From: Anaeromassilibacillus sp001305115
Lineage (GTDB): Bacteria > Bacillota > Clostridia > Oscillospirales > Acutalibacteraceae
Reading direction: 5' to 3'
DNA: 64,000 nt
Assembly (NCBI GenBank): GCA_042854365.1
Contig: AP031437.1
Span: forward strand, 2,232,001 to 2,296,000
A program made the translations under genes and the position numbers. The notes below the pieces were generated by a model. The model was not told the DNA's origin and did no database searches. It saw only the letters and a list, made by a program, of their open reading frames with translations. Numbering within the stretch: the first letter of the stretch is position 1; each line of letters opens with the position of its first letter. Below, piece after piece: positions 42,028-50,797 of the stretch.

Positions 42028-43609
42028 CTATATTGAGTTATTGAACAATTTCGATCCTCTTACTATCTAAAAACCCTTTGCTTACCGTACACGATAAACT
42101 TGGACTTTTGTATTTAGCACTTGGGAATCACTTTAGAAGCAATAAATCTCACAAAAGAACTTGATGCGTGTTTTAACTATATTTTGGACTCACCTACTAT
42201 CATTCTGTTCTCTATTGAACCTACTCTTTTATGAAGAGCAAAACAGGCTTCAAACTATAGATCACGCGATTCCCGATAAGATTTGCTTCGTGCTTTCGCA
42301 CACCATCTTTGATAATCGAAGCGTAATACGAACCGTTTCCTTTCTCAAATAAATGGTTGCTCAAACTAAATTGCCCTTTGGACTCATTCCTTTTCGTTTT
42401 ATTTTATAAAAACGAGATGCTTGGAACCATTCTTCCATATTCATCAATTAAGTGTTGCAAAAAACACCCGGCCGGGCTTTTCACTTTTCTGAATATCTCA
42501 GAATGATTGCCTCACCTTTGGAAGATTTAACGAATTTCTACCCGGCTTACGATCCCTACGTATCTTATCACTTTCGAAATTCTCTTCCCATCGGTTTGGC
42601 GACCAACCTTGTAAGCACTTCATTCTTAGGGATTAGCATTGCAGGCTTCTCAGCTCTATGGTTACAACGATTTTTCGATTCAACCGAAATTGTTATCCGC
42701 ATACTTGTTTTTAGTCCGTATCTGTTTGAAAGTGATCCAGCTTACAGGCATTATCAGCTTTCTCAAAAAACAGTTTGCTCATCATTACTTAGTTGCTTTG
42801 CTTTCTCCTGCTTTCGCTCCGGTCGTTTCCGAATCCGGCATTACAGGCTCTCCACGCTGCAAATATAAGCTCTGTCGATCAACTGCTTGTAGGCCTCATC
42901 CTGTCTTTCGTTCTGTTCCTTCATCCAGATTTCCAGCGTCACAAGCTTTTTAGGAATCACAATGCAGTGTTCGTCAAAACCACCGGTCCTTTTCGCTCCA
43001 TCCTGCTGGTCGCTCTGTACCTATCAAATGGTTACTTACTTGGATTTACCAGTTTTTGCAACGTTTCAACTCCTCCGTATTTTCCAACCGACTTGTTTCC
43101 GCGTTGTCCCCTGGCATCTCAATTGGTTGCAATAATAAAATCTTTAGGACAGACACTTGATTGTATCAGAAGCTACAATCTCTACTGTTTTAAAGTTTTT
43201 ATTGATGAGATAGCGGCACGAGCCCGACTGACTGGCCGCTATTCATCTGAACTGGCTCGCTGTTCATTGGACTCACACCCTTTCTGAAGTATCTACATTG
43301 GAGACTTTCCATACCTTCCAAATTTTTATAATATCATTTTTGTGATATTACCTTCATCAGATTTCTTTTCTTGGAAGGTGTTTGCTTTTTTCTTTTTCTC
43401 TCCCCTGTTTCTGTTTCTATTATAGCGCGTTTTCCGTATTTGTCAATACTTTTTTCTAACATTTTTTAAATTTTATAGGTGATTTTTTATAACTGTCCTT
43501 TTATAAAACGATCCCCTCCATATGGAAAGCATATTTGCCTTTTATCCCTCTGTCTTCCAGCCTTTCGATCCTTTTTCTGAAAGGAATACCTGTTAACCAA
43601 AAGTTTCTG
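42028..43609. other. Decayed region with gene relics
   Basis: About 1.6 kb without an intact gene. Relics on the minus strand are listed separately. A dyad TAATATCA/TGATATTA lies near 43328-43350 and a CCCGGCCGGG terminator-like core near 42469-42478. Confidence 0.55.
42841..43310 (-). pseudogene. Degenerate small gene, unidentified
   Basis: Minus-strand pieces in shifting frames read NKNFKTVEIVASDTIKCLS (near 43190-43130), GGVETLQKLVNPSK (near 43080-43030) and an open 39-codon stretch VTLEIWMKEQNERQDEAYKQ (42841-42960). The last resembles the helical C-termini of small phage or plasmid regulators. Frameshifts and stops separate the pieces. I cannot name the parent gene. Confidence 0.4.
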
Positions 43610-43638
43610 TTGACTTACTGCCATTATAAAGGTAAAAT
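43610..43638 (+). promoter_or_regulatory. Promoter of the DUF1292 gene
   Basis: TTGACT (43610-43615), 17-nt spacer, TAAAAT (43633-43638). It overlaps an in-frame ATG at 43637, which rules that codon out as the start. Confidence 0.7.
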
Positions 43639-43678
43639 GAGTAACAGAAAGCACATTATTGTGAAGGAGATGAACTTT

Positions 43679-43981
43679 TTGAACGACGAGTTTGGCGCTG
43701 ATCTGATTACCTTGATTGATGACGAGGGTGAAGAACACGAGTTTGAAATCCTCGATGTGATTGATAACGATGAAGGATGTTTCTACGCTCTGCTTCCTAC
43801 CTTTGACGATCCACAGGACGAGGTAGATTCAGAAGGAACTTATTACATCTTTGAGGCGATTGAAGAGGATGGCGAGCAACAGCTCGCAGAGGTAGAAGAT
43901 GAAGAACTTCTCGACCGCCTTGCTGAAATCTTTGAAAAGCACTTCGAGGAGCTTTACGAAGAAGAAGATCCGGAAGAATAA
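43679..43981 (+). CDS. DUF1292 family protein
   Basis: A 100-residue acidic protein: FGADLITLIDDEGEEHEFEI, FYALLPTFD and a Glu/Asp-rich tail. DUF1292 proteins are widespread in Firmicutes near ruvX/alaS and have no agreed function. TTG 43679 is chosen because AAGGAG lies at 43664-43669 and the promoter covers the alternative ATG 43637. Here ruvX is 3 kb away on the other strand. Confidence 0.85.
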   Translation: MNDEFGADLITLIDDEGEEHEFEILDVIDNDEGCFYALLPTFDDPQDEVDSEGTYYIFEAIEEDGEQQLAEVEDEELLDRLAEIFEKHFEELYEEEDPEE

Positions 43982-43988
43982 GCTTTTC

Positions 43989-44166
43989 CCTGCCTGGTGC
44001 GTGGACTTGTGTATAAATAACCCTACACTTTTAAATCGGGAGCTTAGCTCCGGCGGCGGACCGCAGACCTCCCGGCTTCGGCTGGAAGAAGGGAGTGGAA
44101 ACCCGTTGGGCGGGCACCCACCTGTCTTTCGTAGGCAGGTTATTTCGCACATTACGGCCAGGCGGG
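43989..44166 (+). ncRNA. Structured RNA, possibly 6S RNA
   Basis: A 178-nt segment closed by a 9-bp stem (43989-43997 with 44158-44166, one G-T). Inside are hairpins GGAGC-TTA-GCTCC, CCGGC-TTCG-GCTGG (stable tetraloop) and ACCTGTCT/AGGCAGGT, and its own strong terminator follows at 44184. Size, a long closing stem and a separate terminator fit 6S RNA, which binds sigma-A polymerase. No consensus search could be run, so the family name is tentative. It follows the DUF1292 gene by 7 nt. Confidence 0.5.
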
Positions 44167-44183
44167 ATTTCCTTTAATCATTC

Positions 44184-44214
44184 GGCTCCTGTTTCTAAAA
44201 CAGGGGCCTTTCTT
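44184..44214 (+). terminator. Terminator after the structured RNA
   Basis: An 11-bp stem (44184-44194 with 44198-44208, one G-T), then TTTCTTT. Confidence 0.88.
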
Positions 44215-44234
44215 TATACCCATGTATGTGTATT

Positions 44235-44263
44235 TTGACAGACATTTTCAAATGGTATATAAT
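44235..44263 (+). promoter_or_regulatory. Promoter of the degV pair
   Basis: TTGACA (44235-44240), 17-nt spacer, TATAAT (44258-44263): perfect consensus. Confidence 0.85.
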
Positions 44264-44323
44264 CAATTCTATCTTTTGGGGTCCTATTGTAGGAAGAATT
44301 TGTGAGCAAAAGGAGTTGATCCT

Positions 44324-45199
44324 ATGGATGGCTATCAAATCATCACGGATTCCAACACCGATTTTTCCCCCGCTCTTGCACAAGAGTTAGGTGTTGTGAT
44401 CATTCCAATGGAATTCACCCTCAGTGGCGCATCGTATCTTCAATACCCCGACGAGCGAGACTTATCCAACAAGTCCTTCTACGAACGCATAGCGGCGGGG
44501 GAAACGACCACTACCAATCAAATCAACGCTGCTACCTTTATCGAAACGTTTGAACGGTACCTGCAAGCGGGAATCGATGTACTTTATATCGGATTCTCCT
44601 CTGGATTGTCAGGGACATTCAATGGTTCCCGCTTGGTTGCACAGGATCTTTCTCAAAAATATCCTGACCGCCGTATCCTGGCTGTAGACTCTCTGGCGGC
44701 TTCCATGGGCGAAGGACTCTTGGTTTATCATGCTGTTATGCAACAACGTGCTGGACGAACAATTGATGAAGTAGCTTCCTGGGTCGAAACAAACCGCAAC
44801 CGATTGGCGCATTGGTTCACCGTAGATGATCTCAACTTTCTAAAACGCGGCGGACGCGTATCCGGGGCAGCCGCATTATTTGGAACCATGCTGGGAATTA
44901 AGCCTGTTTTACATGTGGACGACGAGGGACACTTGATCCCAGTGGAAAAGGTGCGTGGGCGCAAAAACGCATTGGATGCATTGGTCAATCATATGGCAAA
45001 GACGGTCGAGCATCCTGAAGAGCAGGTGATCTTTATCAGCCATGGAAACGCCCCTAAGGATGCCGAATATGTCGCCGAACAGGTAAAATCACGTTTTGCT
45101 GTGCAAAATATTTACATCAACTATATTGGTCCCGTCATTGGATCGCACTCCGGTCCTGGGACGGTCGCTCTATTTTTCCTGGGAAACAGCAAAAATTAA
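44324..45199 (+). CDS. DegV family fatty-acid-binding protein (first copy)
   Basis: A 291-residue DegV protein. The family binds a fatty acid and, as FakB, presents it to the kinase FakA for phosphorylation. Motifs: IITDSNTDFS at the N-terminus, TTNQIN, IGFSSGLSGTFNG (about residue 86-98), FTVDDLNFLKRGGRVSG and GPVIGSHSGPGT near the end. No fakA gene is in the window. AAAAGGAG precedes the ATG. The next gene is a close tandem paralogue. Confidence 0.9.
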   Translation: MDGYQIITDSNTDFSPALAQELGVVIIPMEFTLSGASYLQYPDERDLSNKSFYERIAAGETTTTNQINAATFIETFERYLQAGIDVLYIGFSSGLSGTFNGSRLVAQDLSQKYPDRRILAVDSLAASMGEGLLVYHAVMQQRAGRTIDEVASWVETNRNRLAHWFTVDDLNFLKRGGRVSGAAALFGTMLGIKPVLHVDDEGHLIPVEKVRGRKNALDALVNHMAKTVEHPEEQVIFISHGNAPKDAEYVAEQVKSRFAVQNIYINYIGPVIGSHSGPGTVALFFLGNSKN

Positions 45200-45226
45200 G
45201 CGCATCCAAGGAGGGAAACGAATCGA

Positions 45227-46102
45227 ATGAATGACTATCAAATTATCACAGACGCCTGCGCGGATTTACCTCCCAAATTGGTAGAAGAGTTAGGCATCCA
45301 TGTGATCCCTATGTCTTTTAACTTTGGGGATGAAAGTTATACCCATTATCCAGATGAGCGTGAGTATTCTGCAAAAGACTTTTTTGACCGCCTGCGCGGT
45401 GGCGATATGTCCACAACCAATCAAATTAATCAAGCAGCCTTTACCGAGGTGTTTGAAGGCTATCTGCAAAACGGCGTGGACGTATTGTATATCGGCTTTT
45501 CCTCTGCCCTTTCTGGCACATACCACAACTCCGTATTGGTAGCGGAAGAACTATCTGCAAAGTATCCGGATCGAACGCTATTGGTGGCGGATTCTTTGAC
45601 CGCGACCCTCGGTACTGGACTGCTGGTTTATGCAGCGGTACAAAAGCAGCAGGAAGGAATGTCCATTGAGGACTTATATCAATGGGTGCAAACAGAACGG
45701 TTGCTTGTTTCCGGCTGGTTCACTGTTGATGATCTGAATTTTCTCAGGCGTGGTGGACGGTTGTCGGGTACAGCGGCACTGGTTGGAACTATGTTAGGGA
45801 TCAAGCCCATCCTGCGCATTACTGAAGACGGAAAACTGGTTCCCATGGAAAAGGTACGAGGCCGCAAGCAGTCGCTTCGTGTGCTTCTTGAGCATATGGA
45901 CAAGACCTTCCGGGATACGGGTGACCAGGTCGTATTCATTGTCCATGGCGATTGTATGGATGACGCAGCGTATCTGAAAAAAGAAATTAAAAACCGTTAT
46001 CGTATCAAACGCATCGTTACCAACAATATCGGCCCCATTATTGGGTCCCATACAGGCCCTGGCGCCATTGCGATTTTCTACATGGGAAAAGGACGCAATT
46101 GA
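45227..46102 (+). CDS. DegV family fatty-acid-binding protein (second copy)
   Basis: Also 291 residues and about two-thirds identical by eye to the first copy: IITDACADLP, TTNQIN, IGFSSALSGTYHN, FTVDDLNFLRRGGRLSG, GPIIGSHTGPGA. The 27-nt gap and matching lengths indicate tandem duplication; the copies may prefer different acyl chains. AAGGAGGG precedes the ATG and a terminator follows. Confidence 0.9.
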   Translation: MNDYQIITDACADLPPKLVEELGIHVIPMSFNFGDESYTHYPDEREYSAKDFFDRLRGGDMSTTNQINQAAFTEVFEGYLQNGVDVLYIGFSSALSGTYHNSVLVAEELSAKYPDRTLLVADSLTATLGTGLLVYAAVQKQQEGMSIEDLYQWVQTERLLVSGWFTVDDLNFLRRGGRLSGTAALVGTMLGIKPILRITEDGKLVPMEKVRGRKQSLRVLLEHMDKTFRDTGDQVVFIVHGDCMDDAAYLKKEIKNRYRIKRIVTNNIGPIIGSHTGPGAIAIFYMGKGRN

Positions 46103-46110
46103 TGGATATG

Positions 46111-46154
46111 AAAAGAGAGAACCGCCGTCACAACGACATGCGGTTCTCTCTTTT
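46111..46154 (+). terminator. Terminator of the degV pair
   Basis: A 15-bp stem (46111-46125 with 46140-46154) with a T4 end, close to the stop. Confidence 0.9.
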
Positions 46155-46351
46155 CGATGCTGTGCATCTTTCTTCTTCAAGGATTTCTTCGGTATAAAAT
46201 ATGGTTGGTATGTGGCCTTCTCAGGGCCACCTTGTGATCTCTTTCAAAGCATATTGATTGCACTTGATTTTACCCAGCAATAAAAAATGCCCTACAAAAA
46301 CAATGTTTGAGCAAATAAATCGACTATCAATGAAAAACAAACAAATGGTTT

Positions 46352-46771
46352 TTATTCCTGCCCATATAAAAGCTCATATAAACTGCAATCGCGTAAAAGT
46401 GCATCCATCTTCTTTTGCACCTCACCAAGACGGCAATGAAGTGAACAAATTTCTGCATGCCTTTCCTGCCAGGTACAGCGGTACTCCGGTTGCATACAAG
46501 CATTCACCAACCGGTCTGCTCCAAGGGCTTCCATTAAGTCGTAAAGGCTCATCGTATGCAAATCCACAATCAGACGGCATCCACCCTCCGCACCGCGCAC
46601 AATCTTAATAAAGCCGGATTTTTCCAGCTTCTTTGCAATCTTATAGACAAATTTGTCCGGAATCTGCTCCTGCTCACAAATATCCGCCGCTGTCCGCTGC
46701 TCTCCGCCCGCTAACGCGCGCAAAATCCGCAACGCATAATCCGCTTCCCGTGTGACCAGCAGTACACTCAC
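46352..46771 (-). CDS. Rrf2-family transcriptional regulator
   Basis: A 139-residue winged-helix regulator: TREADYALRILRALAGG, IPDKFVYKIAKKLEKSGFI and RGAEGGCRL. Cysteines at CMQPEYRC and ICSLHC, about residues 92-115, resemble the Fe-S ligands of IscR/NsrR-like members, so it may sense iron-sulfur status, O2 or NO. The start (GTG 46771) is uncertain because the GAGG sits very close; a few codons downstream is possible. Targets are not visible, though the hydrogenase locus would be a candidate. Confidence 0.85.
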   Translation of the reverse strand: MSVLLVTREADYALRILRALAGGEQRTAADICEQEQIPDKFVYKIAKKLEKSGFIKIVRGAEGGCRLIVDLHTMSLYDLMEALGADRLVNACMQPEYRCTWQERHAEICSLHCRLGEVQKKMDALLRDCSLYELLYGQE

Positions 46772-46792
46772 CCTCTTTTTTAACGTAATTAT

Positions 46793-46821
46793 AGAATAAC
46801 AAAGTTGATAAGCTTTGTCAA
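46793..46821 (-). promoter_or_regulatory. Promoter of the Rrf2 gene
   Basis: Minus-strand TTGACA (46821-46816), 17-nt spacer, TATTCT (46798-46793). The start codon is ~15 nt after the predicted first base. Confidence 0.65.
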
Positions 46822-46897
46822 CATTGTTCTTTTAAAACGCTTCGAAATCTCACATTTGAACAAAAAACCGCTATAATTGGGATATAGAACGCACAAA

Positions 46898-46934
46898 AAG
46901 AACCGTATGAGCCTTTGCAACTCTACGGTTCTTT
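46898..46934 (-). terminator. Terminator of the pyr-ruvX operon
   Basis: A ~10-bp stem (AAAGAACCGTA with TACGGTTCTTT) read on the minus strand into TTTTTG, ~20 nt after ruvX. Confidence 0.85.
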
Positions 46935-46955
46935 ATTTTCTTTCTTCTGGACGCT

Positions 46956-47396
46956 CTATTCTTGATCGGGCAACTGGCGCAATCGGTTCCGGCGGACCAT
47001 CAAATAGTCCTCCAAAATGATTGTGGCCGCAACCGCATCCACCACAGCCTTTCGTTTTTTTCCGCGCGTATCCGTATCGTTCAAATATCCGTGCGCAGTA
47101 ATTGTGGTTCCGCGTTCATCCTGCATCCATACGGGCACATGAACCAAGGTTCGCAGGTGTTCAGCAAACAATCGAGCCCCCTGCGCACTCTCCCCTTCAC
47201 TGCCATCCATATTCCGTGGTAAACCAACCACAATTTCTCCCACACCATACTCTTCGGCCTTTGCAGCGACAACGGCTGCAAGCCGATCCCGATGGTATTC
47301 CTGAACAACGCCGGCAGGGGACGCCAGCCGTTCTCCTTCGTCGCACACCGCCAGGCCTGTGCGCACCTTTCCCAAATCAACCGCTAATATCCTCAT
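46956..47396 (-). CDS. ruvX: Putative pre-16S rRNA nuclease / Holliday junction resolvase-like (YqgF/RuvX)
   Basis: A 146-residue RNase H-fold protein. It begins MRILAVDLGKVRTGLAV (catalytic Asp in the first strand), has IVVGLPRNMDGSEG, and DERGTTITAH with a late DAVAATIILEDYL. The family trims the 5' end of 16S rRNA. It overlaps the upstream phosphatase gene by 4 nt, as the last gene of the pyr operon. Confidence 0.92.
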   Translation of the reverse strand: MRILAVDLGKVRTGLAVCDEGERLASPAGVVQEYHRDRLAAVVAAKAEEYGVGEIVVGLPRNMDGSEGESAQGARLFAEHLRTLVHVPVWMQDERGTTITAHGYLNDTDTRGKKRKAVVDAVAATIILEDYLMVRRNRLRQLPDQE

Positions 47397-48121
47397 CTTT
47401 TACGCTCCATATTCTCCCGCCGCCACCAAGTTTGCTTTGCAAAAACAGAAACTTCCGGTGTCAGGTGGGAAGCATCGTTGAGTAAAATGATTTTGGGATT
47501 CCCCTGCTCTCCAAAGTCAATCACACTGACGGCTGTGTTGTCGCACCAATCCACATCGTTCAGCTGTTCCAAAGGCTTGTTCATGGCATGACAGAGAATA
47601 TTCCGGATAGCGCATCCATGGGAAGCTACACACACGGTCTTGCCAGGATTCTCGCGTACAATCGAGCGAATCGCCTGCCAAACACGGTCATATACCTGGC
47701 GCATACTCTCTCCGTTTGGCGCGCAAAAATCCTGCGGCGCCGTGTACCAATTGGCATCCTGTTCCGGTGCAACTTTGGGCAGGTCCGCCCAGAGAAGCCC
47801 CTCATAATCACCGCCATCGATCTCCTGCAAACGCTTGTCTTCGTGGATGGTAAGATGATGATAACGGTTGATCGCTTCTGCGGTCATTCGCGCACGCTTG
47901 AGCGGACTGGAATAGATCGAATCCATCCGAATATTCCGCAAACGAAGCGCTAAAAGCTCAAGCTGTTTTTCTCCATTTCCGGAAATTCCACAGTCAGAAC
48001 TTCCTTGAAACCGTCCGTTCGTATTCCCTTCCGCTTCACAATGGCGAACCAACAAGATACGAGTGGTCCCCTCCGCCTTTTGGGGAATGGCGCTATCGTT
48101 CGACGAATGAAGTTGTCCCAT
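47393..48121 (-). CDS. Histidine phosphatase superfamily protein
   Basis: A 242-residue phosphoglycerate-mutase-like phosphatase. The phosphate-accepting His lies in LLVRHCEAEGN (family RHGE/RHGQ), and the second His in ASHGCAIR. YSSPLKRARMTAEA is the usual third motif. Gly in RHG is replaced by Cys. The substrate is unknown; related enzymes act on cobalamin or nucleotide intermediates. It overlaps ruvX by 4 nt. Confidence 0.85.
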   Translation of the reverse strand: MGQLHSSNDSAIPQKAEGTTRILLVRHCEAEGNTNGRFQGSSDCGISGNGEKQLELLALRLRNIRMDSIYSSPLKRARMTAEAINRYHHLTIHEDKRLQEIDGGDYEGLLWADLPKVAPEQDANWYTAPQDFCAPNGESMRQVYDRVWQAIRSIVRENPGKTVCVASHGCAIRNILCHAMNKPLEQLNDVDWCDNTAVSVIDFGEQGNPKIILLNDASHLTPEVSVFAKQTWWRRENMERKR

Positions 48122-48149
48122 TCTTACACAGCCTTCCTTCCGAATTCCT

Positions 48150-49061
48150 TTAGTAGGCGCATACTCCTCCGGTCAACTCCGTCACAGAGGCAATATGGTT
48201 TTCATCCAAATAGCGGCGCAGACCGTCCAGAATTTTTACAGGCGCATATGGGTCCGTAAAGAACACTGTTCCAATCTGTAACGCAGAGGCTCCAGCCAGC
48301 AACATTTCTACTGCATCCTGCCATGTGCTGATTCCCCCGAGGCCGATGACCGGAATCTTGACCCTTTGTGCGGCCTGCCACACCATTCGTACAGCTACTG
48401 GAAATACGGCTGGGCCAGAAAGTCCTCCTGTGTTATTGCGCAAAATAGGCCTGCGGGTACGGATATCGATCCGCATACCGGTCAATGTATTGATGAGCGA
48501 AATTGCGTCCGCTCCACCCGCTTCCGCAGCCGCTGCAATCTCTCCAATATCCGCCACATTGGGGGACAGTTTGACAATCAAAGGCTTACGGCAATATTTG
48601 CGCACTGCGACGGTAATCTCCTCTACACTCGCACAGGAGGTGCCAAAGGCGACACCGCCGTGCTTCACATTTGGACAGGAGATGTTCAACTCCACCATAT
48701 CGACGTCGCTTTCTGAGAGCTTCTCCGCCATGCGGCAATAATCTTGCTGCGTATTGCCTGCAATATTTGCAATCACAACCGTTCCTTGCTGTTTGAGCCA
48801 AGGGAGGTCCTCTTCGATAAAGTGATCCACCCCCGGATTTTGTAGCCCTACCGAGTTCAACATTCCCGAGGGTGTCTCCGCGATGCGTGGCGGAGGATTT
48901 CCTGGACGCTCCTGAAGGGTAATTCCCTTGCAGGAAATCCCCCCAAGCGTAGAAAGCGGATAGAATTCCTGGTATTCCCGGCCAAAGCCAAAGGTCCCGG
49001 AGGCGGCAATCAAGGGATTTTCAAAGGCAACCCCTGCAATCTTTACACGTAAATCAGCCAT
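48150..49061 (-). CDS. pyrD: Dihydroorotate dehydrogenase B, catalytic subunit
   Basis: A 303-residue FMN enzyme that oxidises dihydroorotate to orotate. ASGTFGFGREY, LNSVGLQNPG, ELNISCPNVKHGG (catalytic Cys) and IGLGGIST are the class 1B hallmarks. It works with the electron-transfer subunit encoded upstream, passing electrons to NAD+. RBS GGAGGCGGAAGG before ATG. Part of the pyrC-F-K-D operon. Confidence 0.94.
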   Translation of the reverse strand: MADLRVKIAGVAFENPLIAASGTFGFGREYQEFYPLSTLGGISCKGITLQERPGNPPPRIAETPSGMLNSVGLQNPGVDHFIEEDLPWLKQQGTVVIANIAGNTQQDYCRMAEKLSESDVDMVELNISCPNVKHGGVAFGTSCASVEEITVAVRKYCRKPLIVKLSPNVADIGEIAAAAEAGGADAISLINTLTGMRIDIRTRRPILRNNTGGLSGPAVFPVAVRMVWQAAQRVKIPVIGLGGISTWQDAVEMLLAGASALQIGTVFFTDPYAPVKILDGLRRYLDENHIASVTELTGGVCAY

Positions 49062-49073
49062 CCTTCCGCCTCC

Positions 49074-49838
49074 TTAATCCAAAACAACAGTCTGATAAGG
49101 AAATACCGGTCCATCCTTACAGACGTGTCCAAAGTATTCCCGTCCATCTGCCAGCAGCTTACAGGCACAACCCAAACAGGCTCCAATTCCACAGGCCATG
49201 CGTTCCTCCAAAGAAATCTGGCATTCAACGCCGCGTTGCTTTGCCACTGCACAAACGGCTTTCAGCATTGGCGTCGGTCCACAGGCAAAGATCACATCAA
49301 AAGAGAGATCGTTGAGACAGTCTGTAACAAGCCCATGGTGCCCTGCACTGCCATCATCGGTCGCAATACGTACCTCGCAACCATTGGCGCGGAAGTCCTC
49401 TTCCAAAATCACCGCCTCCCGGTTCCGAAAACCGAGTACCGCAGTCGCACGGCTCCCAAACTCTTTAGAAGCCTCCAAAAGGGGCGGCACGCCGATCCCT
49501 CCGCCCACAAATACCGCCTTACGGGAACAGTCCCCCAACACAAACCCGTTCCCAAGCGGGGCCAGAATATCAAGCATTGCTCCTTCTTCCATGCCCGCTA
49601 AAATTCGGGTTCCTTCGCCGCGTATCTGGAACACAAAGCGCAAAGTACCTGCTGCGCGGTCTACACCACAGATTGAGATGGGACGGCGCAATGTTTTTCC
49701 CGGCACATAGAGGTGTGCAAACTGTCCTGCCTGTGCAACCTCCGCAAACTCCGGAGCTTCCACGACAAAATCAAAAATGTCCTTTGTAAGCTCTCTTTTT
49801 TTCAAAAGCTTACAGGTTTTCACGTCATACTTCATCAT
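49074..49838 (-). CDS. pyrK: Dihydroorotate dehydrogenase B, electron transfer subunit
   Basis: A 254-residue FAD/[2Fe-2S] protein of the ferredoxin reductase fold. RPISICGVDR binds FAD, VGGGIGVPPLLE binds NAD(H), and four cysteines (CGIGACLGCACK ... HVCKDGP) near the C-terminus hold the 2Fe-2S cluster. It overlaps pyrF by 4 nt and is followed by pyrD after 12 nt. Confidence 0.94.
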   Translation of the reverse strand: MMKYDVKTCKLLKKRELTKDIFDFVVEAPEFAEVAQAGQFAHLYVPGKTLRRPISICGVDRAAGTLRFVFQIRGEGTRILAGMEEGAMLDILAPLGNGFVLGDCSRKAVFVGGGIGVPPLLEASKEFGSRATAVLGFRNREAVILEEDFRANGCEVRIATDDGSAGHHGLVTDCLNDLSFDVIFACGPTPMLKAVCAVAKQRGVECQISLEERMACGIGACLGCACKLLADGREYFGHVCKDGPVFPYQTVVLD

Positions 49839-50764
49839 TTGATCGTCCCTATCTCCCCTACGATTTCATCGCGCATCCGCACCGCTTCTGCTGCAGCCGC
49901 TTTCGCATAATCGCGTTCAGGAGCGTTCTGCTTCTGCCACGCGCAAAGGATCGAGCGGGAGGCATTGACAATAGCGCCGCGGCCGTTTGTATCAAAGGCG
50001 GGCGCGACGTCCTTTGCACCGCCGCCCTGGGCCCCATAGCCTGGAACCAGAAAGAAGGTATGGGGCAATGCGGAACGAAGTTCGCGGAGCTGTTCCGGAT
50101 AGGTCGCTCCCACCACTGCACCAACACCTGAATACCCATACTGCCCGGGAAGCTCTGTCCCCCACTGCTCGCAGAGTACTCCCATCGTTGCATACAGGGT
50201 TTTCCCGTCGTCAAAAACTCGGTTTTGCAATTCGCCGGAAGAAGGGTTCGACGTTTTAACCAACACAAAGATGCCCTTGTCCTCTGCCTGACAGATCGAA
50301 AGTAGGGGCTTGATTCCATCGGAACCCAGATAACCGTTTACGGTAAGGGCATCCCCGCCAAATGGAACACAGAGTGTATCCTCTACCATCGTGGTCCCCA
50401 AGTGCGCTGCCGCATATGCTTCCATGGTAGTCCCTATATCGTTTCGTTTTCCATCCGTTATCACAAACATTCCTTTGCTGTTTGCATAGGCAATGGTATC
50501 GTGCAGTGTTTTAACACCCTGCCAGCCATACATTTCATAGTAAGCGCACTGCGGCTTTACTGCCGGTACAATATCGCACAGTGCATCAATCAGCCCTTTA
50601 TTGAATTCCAGAATGGCTGCGGCCGCACCGTCCAAATTTTTTCCATACTTTTCAAAAGCATCCTCTTTGATATAGGAGGGGATATAGGCAAGCTTGGGGT
50701 CCAAACCCGCTACTGTGGGATTCTGTAACTTTGCAATGCGTTCAATCAGTCGGTCAAATGCCAT
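49835..50764 (-). CDS. pyrF: Orotidine 5'-phosphate decarboxylase
   Basis: A 309-residue type 2 (long) OMP decarboxylase, making UMP. The catalytic Asp-Lys pair lies in VITDGKRNDIGTTMEAYA, with TVAGLDPKLAYIP at the N-terminus and FLVPGYGAQGGGAKDVAPAFD binding the phosphate. Its stop overlaps the pyrK start. Confidence 0.94.
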   Translation of the reverse strand: MAFDRLIERIAKLQNPTVAGLDPKLAYIPSYIKEDAFEKYGKNLDGAAAAILEFNKGLIDALCDIVPAVKPQCAYYEMYGWQGVKTLHDTIAYANSKGMFVITDGKRNDIGTTMEAYAAAHLGTTMVEDTLCVPFGGDALTVNGYLGSDGIKPLLSICQAEDKGIFVLVKTSNPSSGELQNRVFDDGKTLYATMGVLCEQWGTELPGQYGYSGVGAVVGATYPEQLRELRSALPHTFFLVPGYGAQGGGAKDVAPAFDTNGRGAIVNASRSILCAWQKQNAPERDYAKAAAAEAVRMRDEIVGEIGTIK

Positions 50765-50797
50765 ATTCTTTTCCGCCCTTCTTATTTTCTGATGGTT

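Noticed and set aside
42452..42868. A 138-codon plus-strand open frame in the decayed region
   Set aside because: Composition is erratic, there is no ribosome-binding site, and coherent coding character lies on the minus strand instead.
43637..43639. ATG as start of the DUF1292 gene
   Set aside because: It overlaps the -10 element of the promoter; TTG 43679 has AAGGAG at the proper distance and fits family length.
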